Assembly: GCA_964383495.1 (NCBI GenBank)
Contig: CAYLHG010000011.1
Location: forward strand, 1-54,846
Direction: 5' to 3'
DNA length: 54,846 nucleotides
From: CAWKDC01 sp964383495
Lineage (GTDB): Bacteria; Pseudomonadota; Gammaproteobacteria; JABCZS01
In this document: positions 34,405-43,246 of the stretch, one piece after another
Position numbering within the stretch: the first letter of the stretch is position 1
Layout: the number at the start of each line of letters is the position of its first letter
Position numbers and translations under genes: made by a program
The notes under the pieces: generated by a model
Databases searched by the model: none
What the model was told of the DNA's origin: nothing
What the model saw: only the letters and a program-made list of their open reading frames with translations

Positions 34405-36060
34405 TTATTTCTTATTCATACCCTCTGTAGGGGACTGAGATGAATCAGAAGGGGTGAGATTTTTGTTGTCAGTGGTACCCAATGCAACTTGGGATAAAGA
34501 ATAGAATGGCAGCAAGGATTCAGTAAGCGTGGATGGAAAGTCAGCATTGGGGCTGTTGCTGTTACTAGAGTTATTACTTTCTCTCCTTGGGATATTAACA
34601 GGTATGGTGGGCGCTGCTGTTGGTAACGTGTTTTTAAGAGCCATGGTAGCCAGGGCGGCACCGCTGAAGAGTGCCGCAATAGCCGCAGCTTGCTGATCTG
34701 GAGCAGTTTGTTGGATGGTAAGCCAAAAGCCGCCTTGCAGCGCCCCGCCAACCAAGCTTCCTGCTGTTGCTAATGTTGCTGGGCTGATACTGGCATTATT
34801 ATTGTTCATAGTGCTTGGGGCCGTGGAAACAAAGTGATTATGCTGCGTTTGTGTAGCAGTAGTGATAGGTTGAGTACTTGTTGAAGGGTTATTATTGTTA
34901 GCAGTGTTCTCATTGGAGGGTTGTCCACAAGGGTACTTAAAGCACGGCTCAAGGATGGATCCTGTCTTTTGGGGTAGCTCGTCGTATGCAACTTGCAATG
35001 GGCTGCTTTTTCTTGCTTTGCCTGTGCAATAAATAGCAGCTGTTTTCTTTTCAGTGGAAGCGTTATTTTTGTTGAAATAAGCAGATAGGGCTTTTTGATC
35101 ACTCAAAATTGGCATATATGCTGATAATTCTTTTAGGCAATAGCCTATGCCGTGTACAAAATCTTCCATGAGCATGGTTGCAGGATCAGCCTCTGTATTC
35201 CCTATCTTTTTTAAGATAGCGCCATAGCATGCTCCAAGTGTTGTGCTGCCTGCCATTCCAATATTATTTAGCGTATAAGTGGTGTTATTATTGCTAATGT
35301 TTTTTTTGCGTGCCATTACAGTCAATGTTTCAACAATGATCGCAAAGCTTACCTTCCTCCATGCATCATTTGAGAGCAATATTCCATATGCAGAAGATTG
35401 AAGAAACGCAGCAAGAGGCTTTATAAGTGTTTTTGGTGCATTTTGTAAAAAATCTTGAACAGGAGTAGGTACACTGTAAGAAAGTTTTGATTTAAATGTG
35501 GCAACTTGGGTTGCAATACGTGAATTTTCTGCCTGATCAAGTAATGGTTGAAGCGAAATAATATGGAAGTTGATAGTGTGTTCAGCGTAAGTTGCTTGCA
35601 TACTAGCAGATGCTTTGCCACCCAAGAGCTGATTCAATAGAGTATCGCTATATCCATTGGGAATGATTGTGTTGATGATGACTTTTAAGTATTCACGGAC
35701 AGTAGCCTTTTTTTCTTCCTCAGTAATATTAGGTAAGCCATATTCAAAGGTGAGATCGCAAGGAATGGTCAAGAAAATTTCTTGTAGCTTCGGTTCTGTG
35801 TTTGTTTTAACAAGTGCGTTGAGCATAGCATGTGTAAGCGCTTGCAACTGTTCTTGATCTATCAAGTTACAGCTAAAGATCAAATTGATATCAAACTGCT
35901 CACTTTTATTAGCAATGGTTGCTAAAGTAGTAGCGGTAGCGTGACTAAACGCATACTCACGCATGAGGGTTCCAATGAGATCGGTAGGTAACTGGAATGT
36001 ATGACTATAACGGCGAGAAGCGGTAGTCGCATTAGCAGTGATCTCTAAATCATTTCGCAT
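34405..36060 (-). CDS. Large unrecognised protein, paralogue 2, with two C-terminal membrane-like segments
   Basis: This 551-residue protein is the divergent sister of the gene at 32605-34326 and lies directly upstream on the same strand (78-base gap). The N-terminal 330 residues align by pattern with the sister (see that entry; here IPCDLTFEYGLPN, STTLGACY and GYCLKELSAYMPILSDQKA). It then differs: an Asn/Thr-rich linker (about 375-425), two Ala/Gly-rich hydrophobic segments around 430-450 and 460-482 that could insert in a membrane, and a polar Asn/Ser-rich tail. GGAG and GGGGG precede the start. No named domain is visible. A host-membrane-targeted effector is one possibility; it is inference. 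Confidence 0.8.
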   Translation of the reverse strand: MRNDLEITANATTASRRYSHTFQLPTDLIGTLMREYAFSHATATTLATIANKSEQFDINLIFSCNLIDQEQLQALTHAMLNALVKTNTEPKLQEIFLTIPCDLTFEYGLPNITEEEKKATVREYLKVIINTIIPNGYSDTLLNQLLGGKASASMQATYAEHTINFHIISLQPLLDQAENSRIATQVATFKSKLSYSVPTPVQDFLQNAPKTLIKPLAAFLQSSAYGILLSNDAWRKVSFAIIVETLTVMARKKNISNNNTTYTLNNIGMAGSTTLGACYGAILKKIGNTEADPATMLMEDFVHGIGYCLKELSAYMPILSDQKALSAYFNKNNASTEKKTAAIYCTGKARKSSPLQVAYDELPQKTGSILEPCFKYPCGQPSNENTANNNNPSTSTQPITTATQTQHNHFVSTAPSTMNNNNASISPATLATAGSLVGGALQGGFWLTIQQTAPDQQAAAIAALFSGAALATMALKNTLPTAAPTIPVNIPRRESNNSSNSNSPNADFPSTLTESLLPFYSLSQVALGTTDNKNLTPSDSSQSPTEGMNKK

Positions 36061-36267
36061 TTAAACCCCCTACTCCAAATAAGGTATTACTTCGGCAGTG
36101 CTAGTTATTAAGGATAGGCACCTTGCTGAACACTCATATTTTTTTAAAAATTAAATAAATAAGCTATTTAATTTTGAAAATAATTTTATAAGAAAAGCAC
36201 AATTTAACCCTGACTTTCTTCCTCATTCATGGTATCGTATTTATTCTCAAATGGGAAGGTACTTTTT

Positions 36268-37662
36268 ATGACAATAAGCGTACGTTCCAAAAGTAAAATT
36301 TTGTCGGTATATTGCATTAATGTAGGCAGAAGAGGTGGTTGTTTGAAGAATAATGAAGCAGAAATAGCAAGACTTTCAGAAGAGTTGGCTAGTGTACAAA
36401 AAGCTTATCAAGAATTGTTAGCTAAGTTTCAAAAACAAGAAGAGAAGCATCTTGAAGAGATTAACTATCTCATAGATTGGTATTATCAGCTATCCGGACA
36501 AAAGTGCCCCCTAACACTCAACTCTCAACAAATAGGTAGGAAAATTAGACATTACTTAGATTTTATATTAGCGAGAGTTCCCTTGAATATGTTTTGGGTA
36601 GACGTTGAGGGAGTAATTTTAGGATATACAGCTAATTTACAAGAAACGTGCAACATGGAGCTTCTAACGACTTTTCCTTTGTCTCGTCACCCCCATGTAG
36701 GTAAAAAATTATCGGATCTTTTGGACCCTGAGATTGCTAGCGAGGTACTTGCGAATAATGCAGAAGTTTTTGCGGGTAATATCACCAGAGATTTCGAGGA
36801 GTATGTTCCAAGCCGAGAAGGGGGAGAGAAAGTTTTTCTTACCTATAAGACGCCCGTTTTTGATGATGAAGGCGCAAAGATTGGATTGGTGGGCGTATCA
36901 GTCGATATTACTGAACGGAAAAGCATGGAGGAGGACTTACGTCGTGCCAAAGAGCGCGCAGAAGCATCGCATATGGCTAAAGTTCAATTCTTGAAAAATA
37001 TGCAGCATGATGTTCGCACACCGCTAAGTTGCATAACCGGCTCTGTTAAGATTTTGAGAAAAATGGAGCATAACCCTGAGAAATTGGAGTTTCTAGACGG
37101 TATATTGTGTTCTGGCGAAAATTTGCTGAAAATGCTCACAAAAATGTTAGAGTATGACCATATGCGGGCAGATGAACGTCCGCTACAATATCAATTTTTC
37201 AAGACTAGAACACTAATGAGTGAGTTAGCGGAAATGTTTACATTTCCTGCTCGCCAAAAAGGATTGATGTTAAATTGTGATGTTGCTGAAGATGTACCGG
37301 AAAATCTCTTCACTGATTGTTATCGTTTTCAACGTGTGTTGATGAACTTGATTAACAATGCCATCAAATTTACCCATGAAGGTCAGGTGGGCCTTAACGT
37401 ACGCATGCAGGACCCGAGCTGGTTGGAATGCACGATTAAGGACACCGGGATAGGGATAGACCAAAATAAGCAGGAGCAAATATTTGAGAAGTATGTGCGG
37501 GTAGCACCTGCTGATCAAAATCGTTATCAAGGCGAAGGAATCGGCTTGCATATTGTTAAACAGTTCACAGAAGAACTGGGGGGGCGTATTGCCCTTGAAA
37601 GTCAGTTAGGGCAAGGAGCGACCTTTACGGTGCTATTGCCTTTAAAATGTTTATCAACTTAA
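36268..37662 (+). CDS. PAS-domain sensor histidine kinase
   Basis: The protein of about 464 residues has an N-terminal coiled coil (about 30-65) and a PAS-type sensor domain (about 95-220, ending FDDEGAKIGLVGVSVDITERKSM). A HisKA dimer domain follows with phospho-acceptor His247 in FLKNMQHDVRTPLS. The HATPase domain has an N box NLINNAIKFTHEG, G1 DTGIGID and G2 GEGIGLHIVKQF. No membrane segment, so it is cytosolic. ATG 36268 is preceded by AAGG; an upstream ATG at 36229 lacks a site and a TTG at 36343 has GAGGTGG. A stand-alone receiver follows 46 bases later and is the probable partner. Signal unknown. Confidence 0.9.
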   Translation: MTISVRSKSKILSVYCINVGRRGGCLKNNEAEIARLSEELASVQKAYQELLAKFQKQEEKHLEEINYLIDWYYQLSGQKCPLTLNSQQIGRKIRHYLDFILARVPLNMFWVDVEGVILGYTANLQETCNMELLTTFPLSRHPHVGKKLSDLLDPEIASEVLANNAEVFAGNITRDFEEYVPSREGGEKVFLTYKTPVFDDEGAKIGLVGVSVDITERKSMEEDLRRAKERAEASHMAKVQFLKNMQHDVRTPLSCITGSVKILRKMEHNPEKLEFLDGILCSGENLLKMLTKMLEYDHMRADERPLQYQFFKTRTLMSELAEMFTFPARQKGLMLNCDVAEDVPENLFTDCYRFQRVLMNLINNAIKFTHEGQVGLNVRMQDPSWLECTIKDTGIGIDQNKQEQIFEKYVRVAPADQNRYQGEGIGLHIVKQFTEELGGRIALESQLGQGATFTVLLPLKCLST

Positions 37663-37708
37663 GCGTTCACAAAATGCAGTAGAGAATGCTTATGCAAGGA
37701 GGTACAGT

Positions 37709-38092
37709 ATGAAGGTGTTATTAGTTGAAGATTTGCCATTGGCTGCGAAAATTGCTCGGTTTATTTTGGGGGACTTGCATTGTGATGTGGATATTGCTAG
37801 TAGTGGCGCACAAGCAATGGAAAAAGCAATCAGCCGAGTATATGATCTTATTTTTATGGATGTTGGGTTGCCAGATACAACAGGTTTTGAAGTGACGCAG
37901 CGCATACGCGCAGCGAATATTAAAACACCTATTTATGCTTTGACAGCCCATACGGATAATGACAATCGTCAGCAAGCTGTATTGGCAGGCATGACAGGGT
38001 TTCTTACAAAACCGTTAGAAGAGAATGAAGTGCGTGCATTATTAGTGAAATGCGCGATGGAAGGAGAGGGCGTGTTAGGCGATACGGCATGA
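37709..38092 (+). CDS. Single-domain response regulator (CheY-like receiver)
   Basis: The 127-residue protein is a receiver domain alone: acidic pair at VED (residues 7-8), phospho-acceptor Asp51 in FMDVGLPD, the Thr in YALTAHT and the Lys in LTKPLEE. All five receiver key positions are intact. With no output domain it must act by protein contact or in a phosphorelay. AAGGAGG precedes the ATG. It follows the PAS kinase and overlaps radA by four bases (ATGA), so it is co-translated with a DNA repair gene. Confidence 0.93.
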   Translation: MKVLLVEDLPLAAKIARFILGDLHCDVDIASSGAQAMEKAISRVYDLIFMDVGLPDTTGFEVTQRIRAANIKTPIYALTAHTDNDNRQQAVLAGMTGFLTKPLEENEVRALLVKCAMEGEGVLGDTA

Positions 38093-39456
38093 ATATGAAG
38101 AAATCCCCTAAGTCACAATTTACTTGTAATGCTTGCGGGGCGGCTTCGCCTCGCTGGCTAGGTTGCTGCTCAGAATGTGGTGCTTGGAATACATTAGAAG
38201 AATCTCGTGTAGTGATTCAAAGTAAGCCTTCGGCACGTCGAGAAGGCTACACAGGATTATTAGAAAGTATTCAGGTATTGCCTGAAGTAGCATTTGCTGA
38301 AACACCGCGGATTGGAACGGGCTCTACGGAAGTTGATCGTGTATTGGGCGGCGGGCTTGTGCAAGGGTCTGTTGTTTTAATTGGGGGTGATCCTGGCATT
38401 GGTAAATCGACATTGCTCTTGCAAACTATGGCACATTTAAGTGCTAGTAAAGCAGTGTTGTATGTGACGGGTGAAGAATCGCTTCAACAAGTTTCGTTAC
38501 GCGCACATCGCTTAGGCTTTTCCAAGGCGCCTATTAAATTATTAGCAGAAACACATATTGAGCAAATACTACTACATGCAGAACGTGAAAAGCCTGCATT
38601 TTTAGTGGTGGATTCTATCCAAACAATGTACACAGATACATTACAATCTGCGCCAGGCTCTGTTAGCCAAGTGCGTGAAGCGGCGGCACAATTGGTACAA
38701 TTTGCGAAGCAAACGCACACGGCTGTTTTTTTGGTAGGCCATGTGACGAAAGAAGGAACGTTGGCAGGCCCGCGTGTTTTAGAGCATATGGTGGATACCG
38801 TGCTGTATTTCGAAGGACAAACAGATTCTCGATACCGTGTGATCCGTGCTTTCAAAAATCGTTTTGGTGCTGTTAATGAGTTAGGTATTTTTGGCATGAC
38901 AGATAAAGGGTTGAAAGAAGTTTCAAATCCTTCCGCTATTTTCCTCGCACGTGGGGAAAGACCATTACCAGGCAGCAGCGTGATGGTGACGTGGGAAGGT
39001 TCTCGCCCTATGTTAATAGAATTACAAGCATTGGTTGACCAATCGCATGCTTCTAATCCTCGGCGTGTTTCTTTGGGAATTGATCCGAATCGTTTAACCA
39101 TGGGGTTAGCCGTGTTGCATCGTCATGGCGGTGTAGTCACATACGATCAAGACGTATTCGTGAACGTGGTGGGTGGTGTGCGTGTGAATGAAACAGGTAG
39201 TGATTTAGCATTGATGATATCTGTTTTATCGAGTTTACGTAATAAGCCATTGCCACAAGACATGGTGATTTTTGGAGAGGTAGGATTGGGTGGTGAAATT
39301 CGGCCTGTGCAAGGCGGGCATGAACGGTTACGCGAAGCGCATAAACACGGTTTCACGCAAGCAATTGTTCCACAGGGTAATGCGAAAGGTTTTCAGATAG
39401 AGGGTATGGTGGTGCATGGGTGTGGGCATATCCAGGAAGCGTTAAGCAAAATGTGA
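38089..39456 (+). CDS. radA: DNA repair protein RadA
   Basis: RadA is a RecA-like branch-migration helicase in recombinational repair. The roughly 455-residue protein has the N-terminal C4 zinc finger (CNACGAASPRWLGCCSECG), Walker A GGDPGIGKST near residue 100, the KNRFGAVNE RadA signature, and the C-terminal Lon-like domain. The start at 38089 overlaps the receiver gene stop; a second ATG lies two codons later. The zinc finger close to the N-terminus supports this start rather than the longer frame from 38050. Confidence 0.96.
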   Translation: MNMKKSPKSQFTCNACGAASPRWLGCCSECGAWNTLEESRVVIQSKPSARREGYTGLLESIQVLPEVAFAETPRIGTGSTEVDRVLGGGLVQGSVVLIGGDPGIGKSTLLLQTMAHLSASKAVLYVTGEESLQQVSLRAHRLGFSKAPIKLLAETHIEQILLHAEREKPAFLVVDSIQTMYTDTLQSAPGSVSQVREAAAQLVQFAKQTHTAVFLVGHVTKEGTLAGPRVLEHMVDTVLYFEGQTDSRYRVIRAFKNRFGAVNELGIFGMTDKGLKEVSNPSAIFLARGERPLPGSSVMVTWEGSRPMLIELQALVDQSHASNPRRVSLGIDPNRLTMGLAVLHRHGGVVTYDQDVFVNVVGGVRVNETGSDLALMISVLSSLRNKPLPQDMVIFGEVGLGGEIRPVQGGHERLREAHKHGFTQAIVPQGNAKGFQIEGMVVHGCGHIQEALSKM

Positions 39457-39481
39457 TCACGGAGCAACAGCGGAAATTTGT

Positions 39482-41176
39482 TCAACAAAAAACCGTCTCC
39501 TCAGATTTTAATTCCACCTTCCGTCCCCCCACTGATAATGAAATCCCTTCGCTTGAAACCATGACTATATTTTTATCATGAGAAAAAATATTGATACCGC
39601 CATCTTGTATGAATAATTTTATTTCTCCCTGGCAAATCATTTTATATGCTTCTTTTGTTTCATTTAAAAAATTACCTTCTGTTTTAGTAGTTATGTTTTG
39701 AATTGTATTTATGCGTGTTTCATGTTGAGATTTTATCTGAATATTTTCTTGAGATTCTAGAGAGATTTCATCTGCGCCAGTTGTCATTGAAAAAGATTCA
39801 GCATGCATATTAATATTGTTTGAAACATTGATTATTGATGTTTCTCCTATATTCATAGCGGTGCCGCCTAATGATTTAAGAAAAAATTTGCCTGTGTTGC
39901 TGTTTAAAACAATGTCATTGTTTGAGGCATTGTTCTTCATGATCCACTGATTTTCTGATGAAACTGTTGAATATTCAAAATGACTTGAGGTTTCTTGATC
40001 ATCCATGCGTAACATATGGCCCTGATGTGTTTTAAGTAAGTGATGATCGGTGTTACGAGAAGTGGCAAGGTTTTGTTGTTGCGTTTGATAAAGTGCACCT
40101 AATATAACAGGTTTATCTGCTTCTCCATTTAATTGTGCAACCATAGCACTGGATTGATTTTTTAATGGGAAATGCATGCCAGCATGTTTCCCTAAAAAAT
40201 ATTGCGCATGTTGAATGGGATATGTTTTTGCTTGATCGATGTAGTATTTTCCTTGCTCTGTTAATTTTGAATGTTCAGCAAGGCCATTGATAGTGCCGTC
40301 TGTTAGGTAAGGCATAATAGATGTATAAGGCTGATGCAGTGGACCTGTATCTAAAGTCGTTGCAACGGTGATTTTGTTTTGATAACGTATTTTTTGTTCT
40401 GTAAATTGATCCATAAAATAAGATGAAGATTCATCCCACTCATGAAGACTAGCTAAAACACGATAAGTATGATTTCTCTCACTGTGAGGATGATCAGTAA
40501 GCTCAAATACTGTGCCTGGCGTTAAGCAAGAAATATTGCAATTCATTGTGTTTTCCCCATTCAAATGATTGACATGGTGTTTATTTTCTAATATGCCATG
40601 ATTTTTGATGAATGGATAAGCTAAGATAGTTTGGTTAGTAAAATTTATTTTATTTTCTATTGTAATCGATAATTTTTTTTCGTTTGTTCTAAAGTAATAA
40701 ATCATGTTTAATTTTTGAATGACGCGATTAAAGAAATCAAAATCAGTGCATTGTGATTGTTCAATATAAGCAATCATGTTTTCTTTAGTATTTGTTGCAA
40801 TGTTGATTTCATCATCCGAAAAAGCATATTCGGTTAATATGTTTTTGAAAAGTGCTTCTGAGGTAATGTTGTGAAAAGAGCGAGATTGCGTACGTTTTTT
40901 GAGTAACCACACAGGAGTGGCCGCAGAAATTTGATATAAAGATTCTTTTTGTGAAAGGGTTTCAATGTGAGTAATGATAAAATAAAAATATTGTGTTTTT
41001 TCTTGAGTTGTCATTGAGAATGTAATTTTTTGTGTAATCCAAGAAGAGAGTGGGGGAGTATTGGGCATATGAACAAGGAAAGTAGCTTGATCATCTTGAT
41101 TGATGTGTTGCTCGATGCGGGCGGTTAAAACCGGTAGGTTGATGTTAGCAAGAGAGAGTTGTAAGTAATTTTCCAT
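39482..41176 (-). CDS. VgrG-like phage-spike protein
   Basis: The 564-residue protein resembles the VgrG spike of type VI secretion systems and the gp27-gp5 spike of phages. The gp27-like part (about 1-330) includes CTDFDFFNRVIQKLNMIYYF, the family's conserved DFDFLSR-type line. The gp5 OB-fold part (about 335-400) includes AGMHFPLKNQSSAMVAQLNGEADKPVILGAL, also diagnostic. A beta-helix of short repeats runs from about 430 to the end (ISLESQENIQIKSQHE). It is shorter than many VgrGs (about 650) and has no extra C-terminal effector domain. No other T6SS or tail gene is nearby. The alternative is a prophage or R-type tail remnant. It converges on radA. Confidence 0.85.
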   Translation of the reverse strand: MENYLQLSLANINLPVLTARIEQHINQDDQATFLVHMPNTPPLSSWITQKITFSMTTQEKTQYFYFIITHIETLSQKESLYQISAATPVWLLKKRTQSRSFHNITSEALFKNILTEYAFSDDEINIATNTKENMIAYIEQSQCTDFDFFNRVIQKLNMIYYFRTNEKKLSITIENKINFTNQTILAYPFIKNHGILENKHHVNHLNGENTMNCNISCLTPGTVFELTDHPHSERNHTYRVLASLHEWDESSSYFMDQFTEQKIRYQNKITVATTLDTGPLHQPYTSIMPYLTDGTINGLAEHSKLTEQGKYYIDQAKTYPIQHAQYFLGKHAGMHFPLKNQSSAMVAQLNGEADKPVILGALYQTQQQNLATSRNTDHHLLKTHQGHMLRMDDQETSSHFEYSTVSSENQWIMKNNASNNDIVLNSNTGKFFLKSLGGTAMNIGETSIINVSNNINMHAESFSMTTGADEISLESQENIQIKSQHETRINTIQNITTKTEGNFLNETKEAYKMICQGEIKLFIQDGGINIFSHDKNIVMVSSEGISLSVGGRKVELKSEETVFC

Positions 41177-41391
41177 AAATAATAAATTCCTGTTATTAAT
41201 TTTATGGATTCCATTTTAAAACAGAGATTCGATCAAATGCAAGAGCGCTTTAATGGCATGCTCTGTCAGTTTTACAGCCAGATTAATAAATGGCGATTGG
41301 CTGGTAGTATGTATGGCGAATGTCTCAACTGTTCTTACTCTATTTTATGTTAATTTATTATTAATAATCATAAAATACACAGGAGGCGATG

Positions 41392-42240
41392 ATGTCAATC
41401 CAAATGCCGCAACATCAAGATCAGCAGCCTGGGATTGAATCTGCTATGTGCCCCGAGCCTGAGTATATTGATCCTCATTATAAAGCCAGCAATAGATTAT
41501 TAGGAAAAGTGGCTATTATCACAGGAGGAGACAGCGGGATTGGGCGTGCTATTTCAGTACATTATGCCAGGGAAGGCGCAAAAATCGTGATTGTGTATTT
41601 AAATGAACATGATGATGCGCAAAAAACAAAAAAATTAGTAGAAGAGTCCGGGCAAGAGTGTCTTGTATATGCGGGAGATGTAGGAAATGCGTTGTTTTGT
41701 GAAAAAGTAATTGATGCGACGATTAAAAATTTTCGTCGCATTAATATACTGGTTAACAATGCAGGAGAACAACATATTCAACGTGCTTTTGAAGATATTA
41801 CGGAAGAGCAATTAATGAAAACATTCAAAACAAATATTTTTTCTTATTTTTTTATGGTAAAGGCAGCATTGCCTTACATGAAAGCTGGAGATTGCATTAT
41901 TAATACATCATCTGCTGTGGCCTATTCTGGTAGCGAAGAATTGGTTGATTATGCTGCAACAGAAGGTGCTATTCTTGCGTTTACACGATCTTTGTCACAA
42001 AATTTAATGAATAAAAAAATTCGTGTAAACGCGGTGGCCCCGGGCCCGGTATGGACGCCGATGATTCCTGCAAGCTTGCCTGCCAGGAAGGTTGAAAAAT
42101 TTGGTTTAAATGTACCCATGCGGCGGGCTGCACAACCCAAAGAAATTGCACCGAGCTATGTTTTTTTGGCGAGTAAAGATGCTTCTTATTTTTCTGGAGA
42201 AGTATTTCATCCTAATGGTGGTGAATTGATTGGAGTGTAA
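41392..42240 (+). CDS. SDR-family oxidoreductase with altered catalytic lysine
   Basis: Short-chain dehydrogenase of the YhdF/YghA-like extended group, 282 residues with the typical N-terminal extension (about 40 residues) before the Rossmann fold. The NAD(P) motif TGGDSGIGRA is at about 47-56, NNAG at about 124-127, the active-site Ser at about 174 (NTSSAVAY), Tyr187 in DYAATEGA and the post-active-site block RVNAVAPGPVWTPMIP. The YxxxK lysine is Glu191 (codon GAA at 41962-41964), one transition from AAA. This residue is normally essential, so catalysis may be lost or altered. AGGAGG with five-base spacing supports ATG 41392 over the preceding ATG. A hemerythrin-like gene follows 15 bases later. 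Confidence 0.92.
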   Translation: MSIQMPQHQDQQPGIESAMCPEPEYIDPHYKASNRLLGKVAIITGGDSGIGRAISVHYAREGAKIVIVYLNEHDDAQKTKKLVEESGQECLVYAGDVGNALFCEKVIDATIKNFRRINILVNNAGEQHIQRAFEDITEEQLMKTFKTNIFSYFFMVKAALPYMKAGDCIINTSSAVAYSGSEELVDYAATEGAILAFTRSLSQNLMNKKIRVNAVAPGPVWTPMIPASLPARKVEKFGLNVPMRRAAQPKEIAPSYVFLASKDASYFSGEVFHPNGGELIGV

Positions 42241-42255
42241 TAATGGAGGTGTAGA

Positions 42256-42708
42256 ATGAATATTTTGATTTTGTTGAAAGAAGATCACGGTCAGGTAAAG
42301 GAGCTGTTAACAAAATTGGATGAAACTTCTTCTCGGGCAATTAAAACAAGAATTTTATTGCTTAGAAAATTAAAAGAAGCATTATTATTGCATGAAAAGA
42401 TAGAGCAAGATATTTTTTATCCTCGCTTAGCATCCCATAAAGAAATGCGCATTGCGGCGTTGGAAGCTTATGAGGAGCATCATGTTGCCAATATTATTTT
42501 ATCGGAAGTAGAAAAAGAGGAACCCGAGACGGAAATATGGAAAGCGAAATTTTCTGTTTTTAAAGAAAATCTTTTGCATCATATTGAGGAAGAGGAAAAG
42601 GAATTATTTCCAAAAGCAAAGCAATTGTTTAGTAAACAACAATTAGAAGAGATGGGCGAACAAATGCTTGAAGTAAAAGAGCATCTGAAAGCAGGTGCAG
42701 AAATGTGA
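42256..42708 (+). CDS. Hemerythrin-like HHE-domain protein
   Basis: The 150-residue helical protein carries the HHE cation-binding pattern: His11 in KEDHGQV, LLLHEKIEQDIFYPRL with His and the helix Glu, EEHHVAN, and LLHHIEEEEKELFPKA. These are the likely iron ligands of a four-helix bundle with a di-iron site, as in hemerythrin-like and YtfE-related proteins that sense or repair oxidative and nitrosative damage. GGAGGTG precedes the ATG. It is 15 bases after the SDR gene and upstream of the alkylation repair glycosylase, suggesting a small stress-related group; the grouping is inference. Confidence 0.9.
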   Translation: MNILILLKEDHGQVKELLTKLDETSSRAIKTRILLLRKLKEALLLHEKIEQDIFYPRLASHKEMRIAALEAYEEHHVANIILSEVEKEEPETEIWKAKFSVFKENLLHHIEEEEKELFPKAKQLFSKQQLEEMGEQMLEVKEHLKAGAEM

Positions 42709-42748
42709 TTGCTCAGGTAAAATAACCTGAACAATGAGAGAGAAACAT

Positions 42749-43246
42749 ATGCCACTAAATTTCAGTTTTTATGAAAGAAATGTTGTCGACGTTGCACAAG
42801 ATTTGATTGGCAAAAAATTAGTACTCGGTGAAAAACAAGGCATTATCACAGAAACAGAAGCTTATCGTGGGGCAGAGGATGAAGCCTCGCATGCATTTCG
42901 AGGGAGTACGCCCCGTTCAGCAATTATGTTCGGGCCGCCCGGCTATGTGTATGTTTATATGATTTATGGCATGTATTACTGCATGAATATTGTGACAGAG
43001 TCAAAAGGGCAAGCAAGCGCTGTGTTAATTCGTGGGCTGCTGTTAGATAATGAGCATCTCAATGGGCCAGGGAAATTATGTAGAAGTTTGGGTATTACTC
43101 GTGATCATAATGGTATTTCATTAGTAGATAATCATGATTTTTATATTACGCAGGGAATTGAAAAACCGCCGTATCAAATCACTACTCGAATTGGCATTAA
43201 AAAGGCGGTGGAAAAACCTTGGCGCTTTGTATTGCTATCCGTTTAA
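42749..43246 (+). CDS. 3-methyladenine DNA glycosylase (AAG/MPG family)
   Basis: Excises alkylated purines from DNA as the first step of base-excision repair. The protein of about 165 residues matches the AAG family: the catalytic Glu lies in ITETEAYRGAEDEASHAFRG, followed by TPRSAIMFGPPGYVYVYMIYGMYYCMNIVTE. It is shorter than many relatives (about 190-200), with the C-terminal end abbreviated after TRIGIKKAVEKPWRF. GAGAGAA precedes ATG 42749; ATG 42734 in frame lacks a site. Its 3' end overlaps the convergent hydrolase gene by 12 bases. Confidence 0.93.
   Translation: MPLNFSFYERNVVDVAQDLIGKKLVLGEKQGIITETEAYRGAEDEASHAFRGSTPRSAIMFGPPGYVYVYMIYGMYYCMNIVTESKGQASAVLIRGLLLDNEHLNGPGKLCRSLGITRDHNGISLVDNHDFYITQGIEKPPYQITTRIGIKKAVEKPWRFVLLSV

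Noticed and set aside
38484..39101. 205-codon minus-strand frame opposite radA
   Set aside because: Antisense to the RadA catalytic core; long only because of codon bias.
41204..41353. A 49-codon plus-strand ORF between the VgrG-like gene and the SDR gene
   Set aside because: It begins with ATG but has no ribosome site and no recognisable feature; it could be a remnant, but I cannot support it as a gene.
39482..42708. A type VI secretion cluster or prophage around the VgrG-like gene
   Set aside because: No sheath, Hcp, baseplate, integrase or lysis gene is seen; the neighbours are radA, an SDR and a hemerythrin-like gene.
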